DNA of 49,084 bases from Asaia bogorensis. GTDB lineage: Bacteria; Pseudomonadota; Alphaproteobacteria; Acetobacterales; Acetobacteraceae. The stretch spans positions 1-49,084 of the forward strand of contig CAMDGX010000028.1 of the NCBI GenBank assembly GCA_945897825.1, read 5' to 3'. Shown one piece after another: positions 26,187 through 35,222 of this stretch; the first letter of the stretch is position 1; each line of letters begins with the position of its first letter. Under the pieces are notes generated by a model, which worked only from the letters and a program-made list of their open reading frames with translations, did not search any database and was not told the origin of the DNA. Made by a program: the position numbers and the translations under genes.

Positions 26187-27257
26187 TCAGACGAACCAGA
26201 GCAGGCCGTCGAACTGGTGGGGGGTCGGCAGGTCGGCCTGGCTGCGGCCGGTCCAGGTGACGGAGGTCTCGATCGTGCCGTCGCCGTTGAGGTCGCAGTG
26301 CAGGGTGACGCCGGTCCAGCCCACGGCGCCGTCGTCGGCGACCCATGTCGAGTTGCTGATGCCGGGCAGCCAGCCCCAGAGGGAAAGCTGCTCGCCCTGT
26401 TCCCAGTCGGTGATGGTGGACCAGGTGGGACCGCCGCCGCGGCCGTCGAGGAAGAAGATGTCATGCCCCGGGCCGCCGACGAGGAAGTTGGAGCCGAGCC
26501 CGCCGTCGAGCACGTCGTCGCCGAGGCCGCCGTTGAGCGCGTCGTTGCCGGCGCCGCCGTTGATGAAGTCGCTGAAGGCGGTGCCGCCGAACGCCTCGCT
26601 GGCGTCGGTTCCCATGAACTGCAGGTCGAGATGCTCGACGGGACCGGTGTAGGGGATCGCGGCGAAGGTGCCGTTGGCGCCCGTGTCCGTGTTGGTCACG
26701 GCGAACACCGGCTGCTCCATCATGACCGAGGTGGTGCGGTAGTAGGCCAGCGACTCGTTGATCACCGCCGTGGTTTCGCCGGGGGCGAGGCTGAAATACT
26801 GCGCGGCGGAGGCCGCTTCCCAGGTGAAGTTGCCCTCGTAGCGGCCGAAGCCGGCGACGGCGGCGGCGAACTGGTCATAGGAATAGGTGACGTTGGAAAG
26901 GACGAAGACCTCGATGCGGCTGGCTGGCTGCTGCCAGTCGAGCAGCACCATCGCCTGCGCCGAGGCGGTGTCGAACAGGAAGAGGTGGCGGGAGTCGAGC
27001 GTGATGGCGCGGGTGCTGTCGCGGCCGAAGCCGATCTCGGTGGCCACGACGGCATCGCCCGTTCCAGACCGGTCCATCACCGTTACAATCGCCGGGACGC
27101 CGATGTAGTAGTAATCGTTGCCGCTGCCGCCGATGGCCAGGGCGGAGGCGCCGCCGAAGTCGTCGTGCCCTTGCAGGCCGAACATCGCGACATACGCGTT
27201 GGCATTGAATTGCTGGTTGCCAGCATTGCCGACCAGTTCCGGATAGCGCAGCACCAT
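26187..27257 (-). CDS. RTX-repeat (hemolysin-type calcium-binding) protein
   Basis: 356 aa. Residues 233-265 hold calcium-binding nonapeptides (NGGAGNDAL, NGGLGDDVL, DGGLGSNFL, VGGPGHDIF), and CDLNGDGTIE at 321-330 resembles a calcium-binding loop. The N-terminal 220 residues are unrecognised: GSGNDYYYIGVP at 44-55 hints at another degenerate repeat, and the rest is a beta-rich Ser/Thr/Tyr-containing region. RTX proteins are usually secreted by type I systems using a C-terminal signal; no ABC/MFP export genes are nearby. ATG at 27255-27257, GGAG 11 bases upstream. Likely exported, role unknown. Confidence 0.8.
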   Translation of the reverse strand: MVLRYPELVGNAGNQQFNANAYVAMFGLQGHDDFGGASALAIGGSGNDYYYIGVPAIVTVMDRSGTGDAVVATEIGFGRDSTRAITLDSRHLFLFDTASAQAMVLLDWQQPASRIEVFVLSNVTYSYDQFAAAVAGFGRYEGNFTWEAASAAQYFSLAPGETTAVINESLAYYRTTSVMMEQPVFAVTNTDTGANGTFAAIPYTGPVEHLDLQFMGTDASEAFGGTAFSDFINGGAGNDALNGGLGDDVLDGGLGSNFLVGGPGHDIFFLDGRGGGPTWSTITDWEQGEQLSLWGWLPGISNSTWVADDGAVGWTGVTLHCDLNGDGTIETSVTWTGRSQADLPTPHQFDGLLWFV

Positions 27258-27359
27258 GACGTGTTCATCTCCAATACCAAGCTATCCCCGTCTCATAAAC
27301 TCCCTCAGATGACATCCGATCCCTGCAAGGAAATATTTGCCTCTTCATCATTCTCACAT

Positions 27360-27369
27360 TTTCCGGAAA
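27360..27369. promoter_or_regulatory. Palindrome in the RTX gene upstream region
   Basis: TTTCCGGAAA is a perfect 10-nt palindrome, itself flanked by ATCATT (27347-27352) and AATGAT (27368-27373) in inverted orientation. The surrounding 100 bases upstream of the RTX-like gene are distinctly AT-rich. It may be a regulator binding site; no regulator can be named. Confidence 0.3.
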
Positions 27370-27426
27370 TGATCACATGGAGAACGAATGCGCTTTTCTT
27401 TCTGATTCGGGATGGCGCGGCAGCGC

Positions 27427-27504
27427 ATCCGACGCGTCCGACACCCACATTAGGTTGCAATCCCACCGGCATCACATCTTCGCGATTGCAGTGGCGCGTC
27501 GGAT
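27427..27504. repeat. Nested inverted repeats between RTX gene and small coiled-coil gene
   Basis: Outer arms ATCCGACGCG (27427-27436) / CGCGTCGGAT (27495-27504), inner arms TGCAATC (27456-27462) / GATTGCA (27484-27490). A further GATTGCA occurs at 27512-27518. The nested order would let the region fold as one long structure; it lies 48 bases before the 61-aa gene. Confidence 0.4.
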
Positions 27505-27552
27505 CGGGCACGATTGCACGCAGCCCGCGCCGCGCCTGGCGGGAGTGCCGCC

Positions 27553-27738
27553 ATGGAGATGAAGATGGACGACACCGCCCAGCTGCGGATCGAGATTGCA
27601 TTGCTGCGCGCCCGGGTCGATGCGCTGCAGACCGACCTGCTCGACCTTGTTGCGCTGCATGGACAGACCCTTGAAGCGGTTGCCCGGCTGTCGCGCCCGA
27701 CTGTCGGCAGGCGGCAGGAATACGACACCGGGGATTAA
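27553..27738 (+). CDS. Hypothetical small coiled-coil protein
   Basis: 61 aa, not recognised. Residues 8-42 form one amphipathic, heptad-like helix (QLRIEIALLRARVDALQTDLLDLVALHG), followed by a short basic tail. The ATG at 27553 has GGGAG about 9 bases before it; ATG at 27559 is an alternative. No homologue can be named. It stands alone between the divergent RTX-like gene and the MFS gene 117 bases downstream. Confidence 0.45.
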   Translation: MEMKMDDTAQLRIEIALLRARVDALQTDLLDLVALHGQTLEAVARLSRPTVGRRQEYDTGD

Positions 27739-27855
27739 TGCCTGGCGATGGCGGATTGATGCGCGGGCGCCTCCGGCCGTAGCCTTGCGCATGACCGTAT
27801 TGCCATGCTCCCTGCCCCATCGTCGGCCCCGCACCCCGTTCGCGGGAATGCCGCG

Positions 27856-29043
27856 ATGAGCGCCTCCGCGCCGCAGGGCGCCACGAAGGTGGTCGTTGCG
27901 CTGGGCGTCACGCAGACGCTGGCCTGGGCGTCGTCCTACTACATTCCGGCGGTGCTCGCGGTTCCGATGGCGCGCGAGCTCGGCCTGGCGTCGAGCTGGG
28001 TGTTCGGCGCGTTCTCCGCGGCGCTGGTGCTGTCGGCGCTGATCGCGCCCTGGGTGGGGCGGGTGATCGACGCGAAGGGTGGGCGGGCGGTGCTGACCGT
28101 GTCCAATCTCGTGCTCGCCGCAGGGCTTGCCCTGCTGGCCGTGGCGCAGGGGCCGGTGGTGATGACAGCGGGCTGGCTGGTCATGGGCGTCGGCATCTCC
28201 ATGGGGCTGTACGACGCGGCCTTCGCCACGCTGGCCGGGCTGTACGGGCGGGCGGCGCGCGGGCCGATCACAGGGATCACATTGATCGCCGGTTTCGCCA
28301 GCACGGTGGGGTGGCCGGTTTCGGCGGTGCTGGAGGAGGTGGTGGGCTGGCGCGGGGCATGCCTGGCCTGGGCGGGATTGCACATCGTGCTGGGCCTGCC
28401 GCTGAACCGTTTCCTGGTGCCGCAGGCGCCGCCGCCGGAGAAGTCGGCGACGGTGGCCGAGCCCGACGGGCCGGCGCCGCCGCGCTTCGCCATGCCGCTG
28501 CTGGCGGTGGTGTTCGCGACGACGTGGTTCGTGGCGGGAGCGATGGCGGCGCACTTGCCGGTGCTGCTGGAGGCGGCCGGCACGGCGCCGGCGGTGGCGA
28601 TCGCGGCCGGCGCGCTGATCGGGCCGGCGCAGGTAGGCGCGCGCGTGCTGGAGTTCAGCTTCCTGCGCCGGTTTCATCCGCTGGTTTCGGCACGGCTGGC
28701 GACGATCTGCCATCCGTTGGGAGCGGCGGCGCTGGCGCTGTTCGGCGGGCCGGCGGCGGCGGTGTTCGTGGTGCTGCACGGCATGGGCAACGGGGTGCTG
28801 ACGATCGCCAAGGGCACGCTGCCGCTGGCGGTGTTCGGGCCGGTGGGATACGGGGCGCGGACCGGGCTGATCTCCGCGCCCTCCCGGCTGCTGCAGGCGA
28901 CGGCGCCGTTCCTGTTCGGGCTGGTGCTGGAGTATGGTGGGGTAACGCCCGCCTTGTGGCTGACGGCATCGTGCTGCGCGCTGGCGTTCGTGGCGCTGAT
29001 GCTGTTGCGGGCGGTGCCGTCAGGGGCGGCCAAGGCGGCGTAG
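27856..29043 (+). CDS. MFS transporter
   Basis: 395-aa MFS protein with about twelve helices. LIAPWVGRVIDAKGGRAVLTVSNL is the loop 2-3 signature, and the central loop lies near residues 195-215 (PQAPPPEKSATVAEP). ATG at 27856 is chosen because the transmembrane region begins at residue 12; an upstream in-frame ATG at 27805 would add a non-hydrophobic leader. Substrate unknown. Ends overlapping the convergent second MFS gene by 24 bases. Confidence 0.85.
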   Translation: MSASAPQGATKVVVALGVTQTLAWASSYYIPAVLAVPMARELGLASSWVFGAFSAALVLSALIAPWVGRVIDAKGGRAVLTVSNLVLAAGLALLAVAQGPVVMTAGWLVMGVGISMGLYDAAFATLAGLYGRAARGPITGITLIAGFASTVGWPVSAVLEEVVGWRGACLAWAGLHIVLGLPLNRFLVPQAPPPEKSATVAEPDGPAPPRFAMPLLAVVFATTWFVAGAMAAHLPVLLEAAGTAPAVAIAAGALIGPAQVGARVLEFSFLRRFHPLVSARLATICHPLGAAALALFGGPAAAVFVVLHGMGNGVLTIAKGTLPLAVFGPVGYGARTGLISAPSRLLQATAPFLFGLVLEYGGVTPALWLTASCCALAFVALMLLRAVPSGAAKAA

Positions 29044-30213
29044 TAGCCACAGCCCTGCCAGAGTGGCCAGGGCAGTGTGGCCGAACCCGAGCGCCCAGCC
29101 CCAGGTGGCGTTGTCGCCCGCGAGGTCGAGCGCGAGACCGACGACGAGCGGCCCGACGAAGCCGCCGGCATAGCCGCACATCGAATGCAGCCCCATCGTC
29201 GCACCGCGGCGGGCAGGCTCGGCGGCCTGGACCGTGCCGGCGGTGAGGGCGGAGCTGTCGAGGTAGATCGCCGCGTTCCAGGCCAGCACGGCCAGCGCCG
29301 CAAGCGGGGCGGAGACGGCGAAGGACGCGCCGGCGACCAGCGAGAGGGTGGCGGCACTACCCATCGCCGCCGCCACGACGCGGGCGCGGCCGAGGCGGAC
29401 GGACAATTCGTTGCCGGTGAGCGACACGGCGATGCCAAGCAGGCTCGCCAGCGTGAACAGGACGCTGGGGTCTGGCAGCCACGCAGGCGCGCCGTGGCGG
29501 GCGATGGCCGCCGCCAGGAAGGTGACGCCCCAGGCGCGCAGCACCGCGAGTTCCCAGGTGTGGACGGTGTAGCCGGCGATCCAGGCCATGGCGGCGCGGT
29601 TGCGCAGCACGGGGCGCATGTCGAGCAGGGTAGAGGTGGGCGGGCCCTGCCGGCGCGGCGCCGTGCGCGGCATGGCGAGGGCGCCGATCGCGAAGGACGC
29701 GGCGGCGGCGATGGCACCGAAGAGAAATGCCGCCATCGGGCCGGCCACGGCATCGAGCGCCCCGGCCACCAGGAACGACGCGGCACCCGCGATGCCGACG
29801 CCCGCGGCATGCCAGCCGACCGCCCGCGACTGGGCGGCCCCCTCGAGCCGATCGGCCAGCAGCTTGAGCCCCGGCATGTAGCAGCCGGCCCAGCCAATGC
29901 CGGCCAGGGCGCGCAGAGCCAGCCCGGTCCAGAACCCCTCGGCCACCAGAACGAACCCGAGATGTGAGAACGCCGTGCAGGCGGTGCCGATCAGGTAGAT
30001 GCGGCGTGCCGGGACGCGGTCGGTCAGGGCCACGAGAACCAGGACGGCCACGACGTAGGCCGCGAAGAAGATACCGACCAACCACCCCGCCTGGGTGGCG
30101 GACAGCGACCACCGGTCGATGAAGCCGGGCAGCAGCGCCGGCAGCGCGAAAGCGCCGATCTGCGCCAGCACCTGCGCCGTGACAATAGCCAGGGCGAGGC
30201 GAAGTCCGGTCAT
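29020..30213 (-). CDS. MFS transporter
   Basis: 397-aa transporter with about twelve helices; N-terminus MTGLRLALAIVTAQVLAQIGAFALPALLP, loop 2-3 LVALTDRVPARRIYLIG, and the long motif ALAGIGWAGCYMPGLKLLADRLEG in helix 4-5, seen in cyanate/sugar-type MFS families. Unrelated enough to the convergent neighbour to be a separate family, not a recent duplicate. Substrate unknown. Confidence 0.85.
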   Translation of the reverse strand: MTGLRLALAIVTAQVLAQIGAFALPALLPGFIDRWSLSATQAGWLVGIFFAAYVVAVLVLVALTDRVPARRIYLIGTACTAFSHLGFVLVAEGFWTGLALRALAGIGWAGCYMPGLKLLADRLEGAAQSRAVGWHAAGVGIAGAASFLVAGALDAVAGPMAAFLFGAIAAAASFAIGALAMPRTAPRRQGPPTSTLLDMRPVLRNRAAMAWIAGYTVHTWELAVLRAWGVTFLAAAIARHGAPAWLPDPSVLFTLASLLGIAVSLTGNELSVRLGRARVVAAAMGSAATLSLVAGASFAVSAPLAALAVLAWNAAIYLDSSALTAGTVQAAEPARRGATMGLHSMCGYAGGFVGPLVVGLALDLAGDNATWGWALGFGHTALATLAGLWLLRRLGRP

Positions 30214-30300
30214 GACTGGGGAAGGTGGGTCATACCACCATGGTAACGTGCACCGCAGCGCGCGTCAGGGGGCGAGGACGCGATGCGCACGGGCGGGAAA

Positions 30301-30376
<76 letters not shown>

Positions 30377-30449
30377 GACCGCCGCGCTGGCCGGGTGGGC
30401 CGGTGCGGAGGCGGGGCTATAGCAAGTGGGCCGGGGCTTGTGAAGGCCC

Positions 30450-31694
30450 CTAAAGCGGACGATTCGCGCGGGCCAGCACCGCTTCGAACAGAACCTGCGT
30501 GCCGGCAGCCGCTTCCTCGGGTTCGATGCTCTCAGCCTCGTTGTGGCTGAGGCCGTCCTTGCAGGGGGTGAAGATCATCGCCGTCGGCACATGGCGGGCC
30601 ACATACACCGCGTCGTGCCCGGCACCGCTGACGATTTCGCGGGCTGAATAGCCCAGACGCGCCGCGCCCTGCCGCACGAGGTCGACGCAGGACGGGTCGA
30701 AGGGCTGTGGCGCAATGCGGAACAATTCCGTCAGTTCCCAGCCGATCCCGCAGGCGGCGGCGATGGCGGCGGCCTCGCGCGGGAAACCCTCCGCGAGGCG
30801 CGCCACTTCCGCGCCGTCGGGGTGGCGGAACTCCACGCTGAAGCGCACCTCGCCCGGCACGACGTTGCGGCTGTTGGGCGCGACGTGGAGTTGGCCGACC
30901 GTGCCGCGGCCGTCCTCGCCGCGGTCGCGCATCATGCGGTCCACCAGGTCGATGATGCGCGCGGCGCAGACCAGGGCATCGCGGCGCGCGGAGGGGGGCG
31001 TGGTGCCGGCATGCGAATCCTGCCCTGTGGCGACCGCGTCGTACCAAACCTGGGCCTGCGCGCCGGTGACGATGCCGATCTGCTTGCCCTCGCGCTCCAG
31101 GATCGGGCCCTGCTCAATGTGCAGCTCGAAATAGGCGTCGGCCGGGAAGGGTTTCGCCGGCTCCGCGCCGCGATAGCCGATCGCGTCGAGCGCCTGTTCC
31201 ACCGTCGTGCCCTCGGTGTCGGCCAGGGCGTAGGCTTTGTCGCGCGCATAGACCCCGGCCCAGACGCCTGAGCCCATCAGCGAGTGGCCGAAGCGGCTGC
31301 CTTCCTCGTCGGTCCAGTTGACCAGCTCGATCGGCGCCTCGGTAGCGATGCCCAGGTCGTTCAGCGTGTGGATCACCTCGAGCCCCGCGATCACGCCCAG
31401 CGCGCCGTCGAACTTGCCGCCGCTTGGCTGGCTGTCGAGATGGCTGCCCATCAGCACCGGCAGGCGGCTCGGGTCGCGGCCGGGGCGGCGGGCGAACATG
31501 TTGCCGATCTCGTCGACGCGCACGGCCAGGCCCGCGGCCTCGCAGCGGGCCCGGAAATGGTCGCGGCCCTGGCGGTCGATGTCCGTCAGGGTCAGGCGAC
31601 GCACACCGCCCTTGGGCGTGGCGCCGAAGCGGGCCATGTCCATCAGGCTGTCCCACAGCCGCGCGGCATCGATGCGTTGGTTGGTGGCGCTCAT
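30450..31694 (-). CDS. M20 Zn-dependent amidohydrolase (allantoate/N-carbamoyl-amino-acid hydrolase type)
   Basis: 414-aa cytosolic enzyme of the HyuC/AllC group, which cleaves carbamoyl or ureido amides from amino acids. Motifs: MGSHLDSQPSGGKFDGALGVI (metal His/Asp), VNWTDEEGSRFG (catalytic Glu), ELHIEQGPILE (metal His), GQDSHAGTTP, and GAGHDAVYVA for the final ligand. Complete. ATG at 31692-31694 begins the family-like MSATNQRIDAARLWDSL; the upstream open frame has no similarity to proteins of this family. Precise substrate not set by sequence; no purine genes are adjacent. Divergent from the lipoprotein gene. Confidence 0.9.
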   Translation of the reverse strand: MSATNQRIDAARLWDSLMDMARFGATPKGGVRRLTLTDIDRQGRDHFRARCEAAGLAVRVDEIGNMFARRPGRDPSRLPVLMGSHLDSQPSGGKFDGALGVIAGLEVIHTLNDLGIATEAPIELVNWTDEEGSRFGHSLMGSGVWAGVYARDKAYALADTEGTTVEQALDAIGYRGAEPAKPFPADAYFELHIEQGPILEREGKQIGIVTGAQAQVWYDAVATGQDSHAGTTPPSARRDALVCAARIIDLVDRMMRDRGEDGRGTVGQLHVAPNSRNVVPGEVRFSVEFRHPDGAEVARLAEGFPREAAAIAAACGIGWELTELFRIAPQPFDPSCVDLVRQGAARLGYSAREIVSGAGHDAVYVARHVPTAMIFTPCKDGLSHNEAESIEPEEAAAGTQVLFEAVLARANRPL

Positions 31695-31769
31695 GCGGAT
31701 CCTCCCGAATACCGCGGCATCTTGCCCGGCGGTGGGGTTCCTGCAAGCTTCCGCCCGAAGGAGACCACG

Positions 31770-32207
31770 ATGCGCCCTGCCCTTGCGGCCCTGTTGCTGA
31801 TCCCCGCGGTGCTGGTGCCGGTGGCCGGGTGCACCCTGGTGGACCAGCGCACTTTCCAGGCCGAGGCACCGGCGCCCGGCGCGGAGGAGTTGGCGCGCGC
31901 CCAGGCCACCGCGCTGCCGCTGGTATCGGTGCGGCTGGACCAGGAAACGCCGTGGCGGGCGGCGCTGGCCGAGGCGGTGCAAGCGGCCCAACTGCGCCGG
32001 CCCGATGCGGCGTTCGACGTGATGGCCCTGGTGCCCACCCAGGCTGCCCCGGCGGAGCAAGACCGACGGGTGGCCCAGGCGGCCGGCGATGCGCGCATGG
32101 TCGCCGAGGCGATGGGGGCGGCAGGCGTGCCGTCCGAACAGTTGCGCCTGGGCCTGCGCGGCGATCCTGGCGACCCGGCGCGAGAAGTCCGCGTGTTCCA
32201 GCGGTGA
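31770..32207 (+). CDS. Small predicted lipoprotein
   Basis: 145 aa. N-terminal signal MRPALAALLLIPAVLVPVAGC with lipobox VAGC (Cys21) predicts a lipid-anchored envelope protein. The remaining domain contains TPWRAALAEAVQAAQLRRPDAAFDVMALVP and an AMGAAGVPSEQLRL motif followed by EVRVFQR, reminiscent of periplasmic proteins with an OmpA-like or secretin-associated strand, but no family is claimed. GAAGGAG precedes the ATG at good spacing. Stop overlaps the GTG start of the RlmI-like gene by 4 bases (GTGA), so the two are translationally coupled. Confidence 0.75.
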   Translation: MRPALAALLLIPAVLVPVAGCTLVDQRTFQAEAPAPGAEELARAQATALPLVSVRLDQETPWRAALAEAVQAAQLRRPDAAFDVMALVPTQAAPAEQDRRVAQAAGDARMVAEAMGAAGVPSEQLRLGLRGDPGDPAREVRVFQR

Positions 32208-33400
32208 GCATCAGCGCGCTGCTCGACCGCCCGACCATCCGGCTGAACCCGAACGCGGACAAGCGCTTGCGTGCCGGCCACCCCTGGGCCTTTAGCAACG
32301 AGATCCGCATGGCGCCGGACTACCGCGCCTGGGAACGCGGAATGCCGGTGAAGCTGGAGGGGGCCGAGGGCTGGCGCTACGGCACCTTCATGTTCAACCC
32401 GCACAGCCTGATCGCCGCGCGCCTGCTCGACCGCAACCCGGAGGCGGAGATCGACGCCGCCTGGGTGCAACGGCGCATCGCTCGCGCGGCGGGGCTGCGC
32501 ACGCTGCTGGTCGATCCGCGGTTCCATCGCCTGGTCCATGCCGAGGCGGACGGGCTGCCGGGCCTGGTGATCGACCGCTACGACGACGTCGCCGTGCTGC
32601 AGGCGAACACCGCGGGCATGGACCGGCTGCTGCCGGAGATCACCGCCGCCCTGGTCGGCGAACTGGGGCTGCGGGCGGTGGTGGCGCGCAACGATTCCGC
32701 CGCCCGCGCGCAGGAGGGGCTGGACCAGTCGGTGCGGCTGCTGCACGGCACCGAGGCGGCGACGGTGGCGGAGGAAGGCGGCGTGGTCTTTCCGATCGAT
32801 CCGCTCGGCGGGCAGAAGACCGGCTTCTTCTACGACCAGCGGCCGAACCGCGCGCTGGTGGCCTCGCTGGCGGGGGGTGCGCGGGTGCTCGACGTGTTCT
32901 GCCATGTCGGCGCCTTCGGCCTCGGCTGCGCCAAGGCGGGTGCCGCGTCGGTCACGCTGGTGGACAGCTCCGCCCCGGCGCTGGAGCAGGCGATGGAGGC
33001 CGCGCGGCGCAACGGGTTGGCCGGCGTCACGGCCCGGCGCGGCGATGCGTTCGACGTGATGGCCGAACTGGCGCAGGAAGGTGCGCGGTTCGACATCATC
33101 GTGGTCGATCCACCCGCTTTCGCCAAGACGAAGAAGGACCAGCCGAACGGGCTGCGCGCCTATGCCAGGATGGCGCGGCTGGCCGCCCCGCTGGTGGCGC
33201 CGGGCGGGTTCCTGTTCGCCGCCTCGTGCAGCCACCACGCGCCGCTCGACCTGTTCGCCGGCGCGATCGCCGAGGGGCTGCACCGCGCCCGGCGGGAAGG
33301 TGCGGTGGTGTTCACCGGCTTCGCGGGCGCGGACCACCCCACCCATCCGCAACTACCCGAGAGCGCCTATCTCAAGGGGCAGCTGATACGCCTCGCCTGA
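32204..33400 (+). CDS. Class I SAM-dependent rRNA methyltransferase, RlmI-like
   Basis: 398 aa, PUA-like N-terminal domain then a Rossmann methyltransferase. RLRAGHPWAFSNEI is the PUA start typical of RlmI/RlmK family; FYDQRPNR, VLDVFCHVGAFGLGCAKAGA (SAM loop), VVDPPAFAKTK and AASCSHH (catalytic Cys region) match 23S rRNA m5C1962 methyltransferases. GTG start at 32204 overlaps the lipoprotein stop; this keeps the PUA domain complete. The 3' end overlaps the convergent transglycosylase gene by 29 bases. Confidence 0.92.
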   Translation: MSISALLDRPTIRLNPNADKRLRAGHPWAFSNEIRMAPDYRAWERGMPVKLEGAEGWRYGTFMFNPHSLIAARLLDRNPEAEIDAAWVQRRIARAAGLRTLLVDPRFHRLVHAEADGLPGLVIDRYDDVAVLQANTAGMDRLLPEITAALVGELGLRAVVARNDSAARAQEGLDQSVRLLHGTEAATVAEEGGVVFPIDPLGGQKTGFFYDQRPNRALVASLAGGARVLDVFCHVGAFGLGCAKAGAASVTLVDSSAPALEQAMEAARRNGLAGVTARRGDAFDVMAELAQEGARFDIIVVDPPAFAKTKKDQPNGLRAYARMARLAAPLVAPGGFLFAASCSHHAPLDLFAGAIAEGLHRARREGAVVFTGFAGADHPTHPQLPESAYLKGQLIRLA

Positions 33401-34256
33401 GCCCGGCGGCGACCAGGGCCAGCGGCACCGGGCGGGCGCGGTAGGAGTCCAGGCCGCGGCCAAGGCCAGGCGACGCGGCGAGGATGGTCGCAGGGGCGGC
33501 GCCGTTGGACAGCATCTGGCCACCGCCGCCCGGGAGCGGGGGAGGCACGGCCGGGGGCGGCGCGACCCCCACGCGCGCCGCTGCGGGTATCCCGGCCAGC
33601 GTCGCCTGGACCTTGGCGCGGTAGGACTCGGCCCGCTCCGGCGTTTGCGAATGGTAGAAGCCGGCCGCCTTCATCCAGTCGCCGCCGGCCGGGCCCTCCT
33701 TGAGCTGCTTGAGGAAGCGGGCGGCGTAGTCGGCATTGGCCATCGGCTCGAAGCTCTGCTCCAGGGAGGCGAAAGCACGAGGATGATGCACGCGGTTCAC
33801 CTGCATGCAGCCGGTGTCGATCGAGCGGGCGCCGCCCGCCTCCGCCTGGCGCACGAAAGCTAGCGCCGCCTCGCGCGTGTCCAGCAGGGCGCCGCGCCCC
33901 TCGGCGTTCACCGCCCATGGCCAGGGATGGCGCTGTCCGGTGGCCGGGTCGGTGCGGCCGCTCTCGACCAGGCCGATGGCGAGCAGCAACCCGGCCGGGA
34001 TGGCATGGGCGCGCTCGGCGGCGGAGATTGCCGCCCGGCAGAGTGTGCCGGGCGTCGATGTGCCGGGTGCGGCCGCGGCGGGCGACGGCGGCGAGGGCGC
34101 GGGCCGCGGCGGCACGACCGGCGGCGGAACGTGGAACAGGGCGTGCAGCGAGGCATTTCCGCGCATTGGCGGCATCGCGACACCGCGCGCGGGCTCGGCG
34201 CGGGCAGACTCGGCGAACAGACAGGCGAGGAGGAGGAGCACAGACAGGATACGCAT
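33372..34256 (-). CDS. Lytic transglycosylase domain protein
   Basis: 294-aa exported peptidoglycan lyase. A signal peptide (MRILSVLLLLACLFAESARA) is followed by a Pro-rich linker (residues 44-70) and an SLT domain: CRAAISAAERAHAIPAGLLLAIGLVESGR with catalytic Glu98, ARSIDTGCMQVN and FLKQLKEGPAGGDWMKAAGFYHSQTPERAESY. A Pro/Gly-rich C-terminal tail extends beyond the domain. It resembles VirB1-type transglycosylases, but no conjugation or secretion genes are nearby. Repeat-element copy 4 lies 60 bases upstream. Confidence 0.88.
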   Translation of the reverse strand: MRILSVLLLLACLFAESARAEPARGVAMPPMRGNASLHALFHVPPPVVPPRPAPSPPSPAAAAPGTSTPGTLCRAAISAAERAHAIPAGLLLAIGLVESGRTDPATGQRHPWPWAVNAEGRGALLDTREAALAFVRQAEAGGARSIDTGCMQVNRVHHPRAFASLEQSFEPMANADYAARFLKQLKEGPAGGDWMKAAGFYHSQTPERAESYRAKVQATLAGIPAAARVGVAPPPAVPPPLPGGGGQMLSNGAAPATILAASPGLGRGLDSYRARPVPLALVAAGLRRGVSAAP

Positions 34257-34311
34257 GCCGGTGCCCTTGCACGCGGCGGGCCAACGCGGCGAGGGTGCTC
34301 CAGCAAAGAAG

Positions 34312-34440
34312 CAAGCAGTTCTTTTTTGAAAAAAAGAACCAAAAAACTTTCATCCCCTGCACCCGACGAAAATGCCGAGCGCAAAGGGGCAAAAGTCTTT
34401 TTGCTTCTTTTTCTTCAGAAAAAGAAGGCCTTGCTTCCCT
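34312..34440. repeat. Composite hairpin element, copy 4 (full)
   Basis: Arm A hairpin 34318-34339 (GTTCTTTTTT / AAAAAGAAC; the first pair is lost, A for G), then CCAAAAAACTTTC, a degenerate centre whose CCCCT/AGGGG can still pair, then GTCTTTTTG and arm B hairpin 34404-34427. Arm B lies 13 bases from the dsbA-like stop (34441). The A end faces the transglycosylase promoter, not a stop codon, the one exception for A ends in this window. Confidence 0.8.
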
Positions 34441-35220
34441 TTACCGAGCCCGCCGCGCCGAGGCGACCGCCGCGGTGAGCGTGGCAAGGTCGACGGCGCC
34501 CGGCAGCACCTGGGTACCGATCACGTAGGCCGGCGTCCCCTGGATGTTCAGCTGCCGCCCGAGCGTGAGGTTGGCATTGATCCGGCCCTGGATGTCGGGA
34601 TCGCCCATGTCGCGCTGCAGCCGCTCCCAATCGAGCCCCGCGCGGCCGGCGGCGGCGCGCAGCCCGGCCTCGTCCAGCGCGGGCGAGCCGGTCATCAGCG
34701 CCTGGTACATCTTCACGTAGCCGCCCTGCTTGTGCGCCGCGAGCAGGGCGCGGGCGCCGAGCGTGCTGGCCGGGCCCAGGATCGGGAAATCCTTGAACAC
34801 CACGCGCACATTGGGGTCGCGGCGGATCAGCTCGTTCACCACCGGCACCATGCGCCGGCAATAGGGGCAGCGGACGTCGTAGAACTCCACCAGCGTCACG
34901 TCGCCGTTGGGGTTGCCGGCCACCGGGTCGCCGGGGTTGCGCACGAGCGCCTGCTGGAGGTCGGCGATGGCGCCGCTGGTGGCGCTGGATTTCGCCCGCT
35001 CCTCCTCCTCCTGCAGCGCGGTGATGGCGTCGCGCAGCAGGCTGGTGTCGGTGCGCAGCGCGTCGCGGATGATCGCGATGATCTCCTGGCGCTGCTGCGT
35101 CGTGAAGCTGCCGAGCGGCGGCAGGGCGGCCGAGGGCGGCGGCGACTGGGCCAGCGCCGGAAGGCTCGCCAGCAGCGCGACGGCCAGCAGCAGGAGCCTC
35201 AGGATCGGGGGAAGACGCAT
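34441..35220 (-). CDS. DsbA/Com1-like periplasmic thiol oxidoreductase
   Basis: 259 aa. Signal peptide ends in LPALAQS (about residue 25), then a helical N-terminal extension (residues 40-90) and a thioredoxin-fold domain with active site CPYC at residues 118-121 and the cis-Pro loop IQGTPAYV. This domain plan is that of DsbA-family Com1/ScsC-like proteins, whose N-terminal helices can oligomerise. It probably forms or isomerises disulfides in the periplasm. Three bases separate it from the upstream M48 protease gene, so both are likely one transcript. Confidence 0.92.
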   Translation of the reverse strand: MRLPPILRLLLLAVALLASLPALAQSPPPSAALPPLGSFTTQQRQEIIAIIRDALRTDTSLLRDAITALQEEEERAKSSATSGAIADLQQALVRNPGDPVAGNPNGDVTLVEFYDVRCPYCRRMVPVVNELIRRDPNVRVVFKDFPILGPASTLGARALLAAHKQGGYVKMYQALMTGSPALDEAGLRAAAGRAGLDWERLQRDMGDPDIQGRINANLTLGRQLNIQGTPAYVIGTQVLPGAVDLATLTAAVASARRAR

Positions 35221-35222
35221 GC

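Noticed and set aside
27377-27562. 61-codon frame before the small coiled-coil gene
   Set aside because: No ribosome-binding site, mixed composition and it spans the nested inverted repeats; not supported as a gene.
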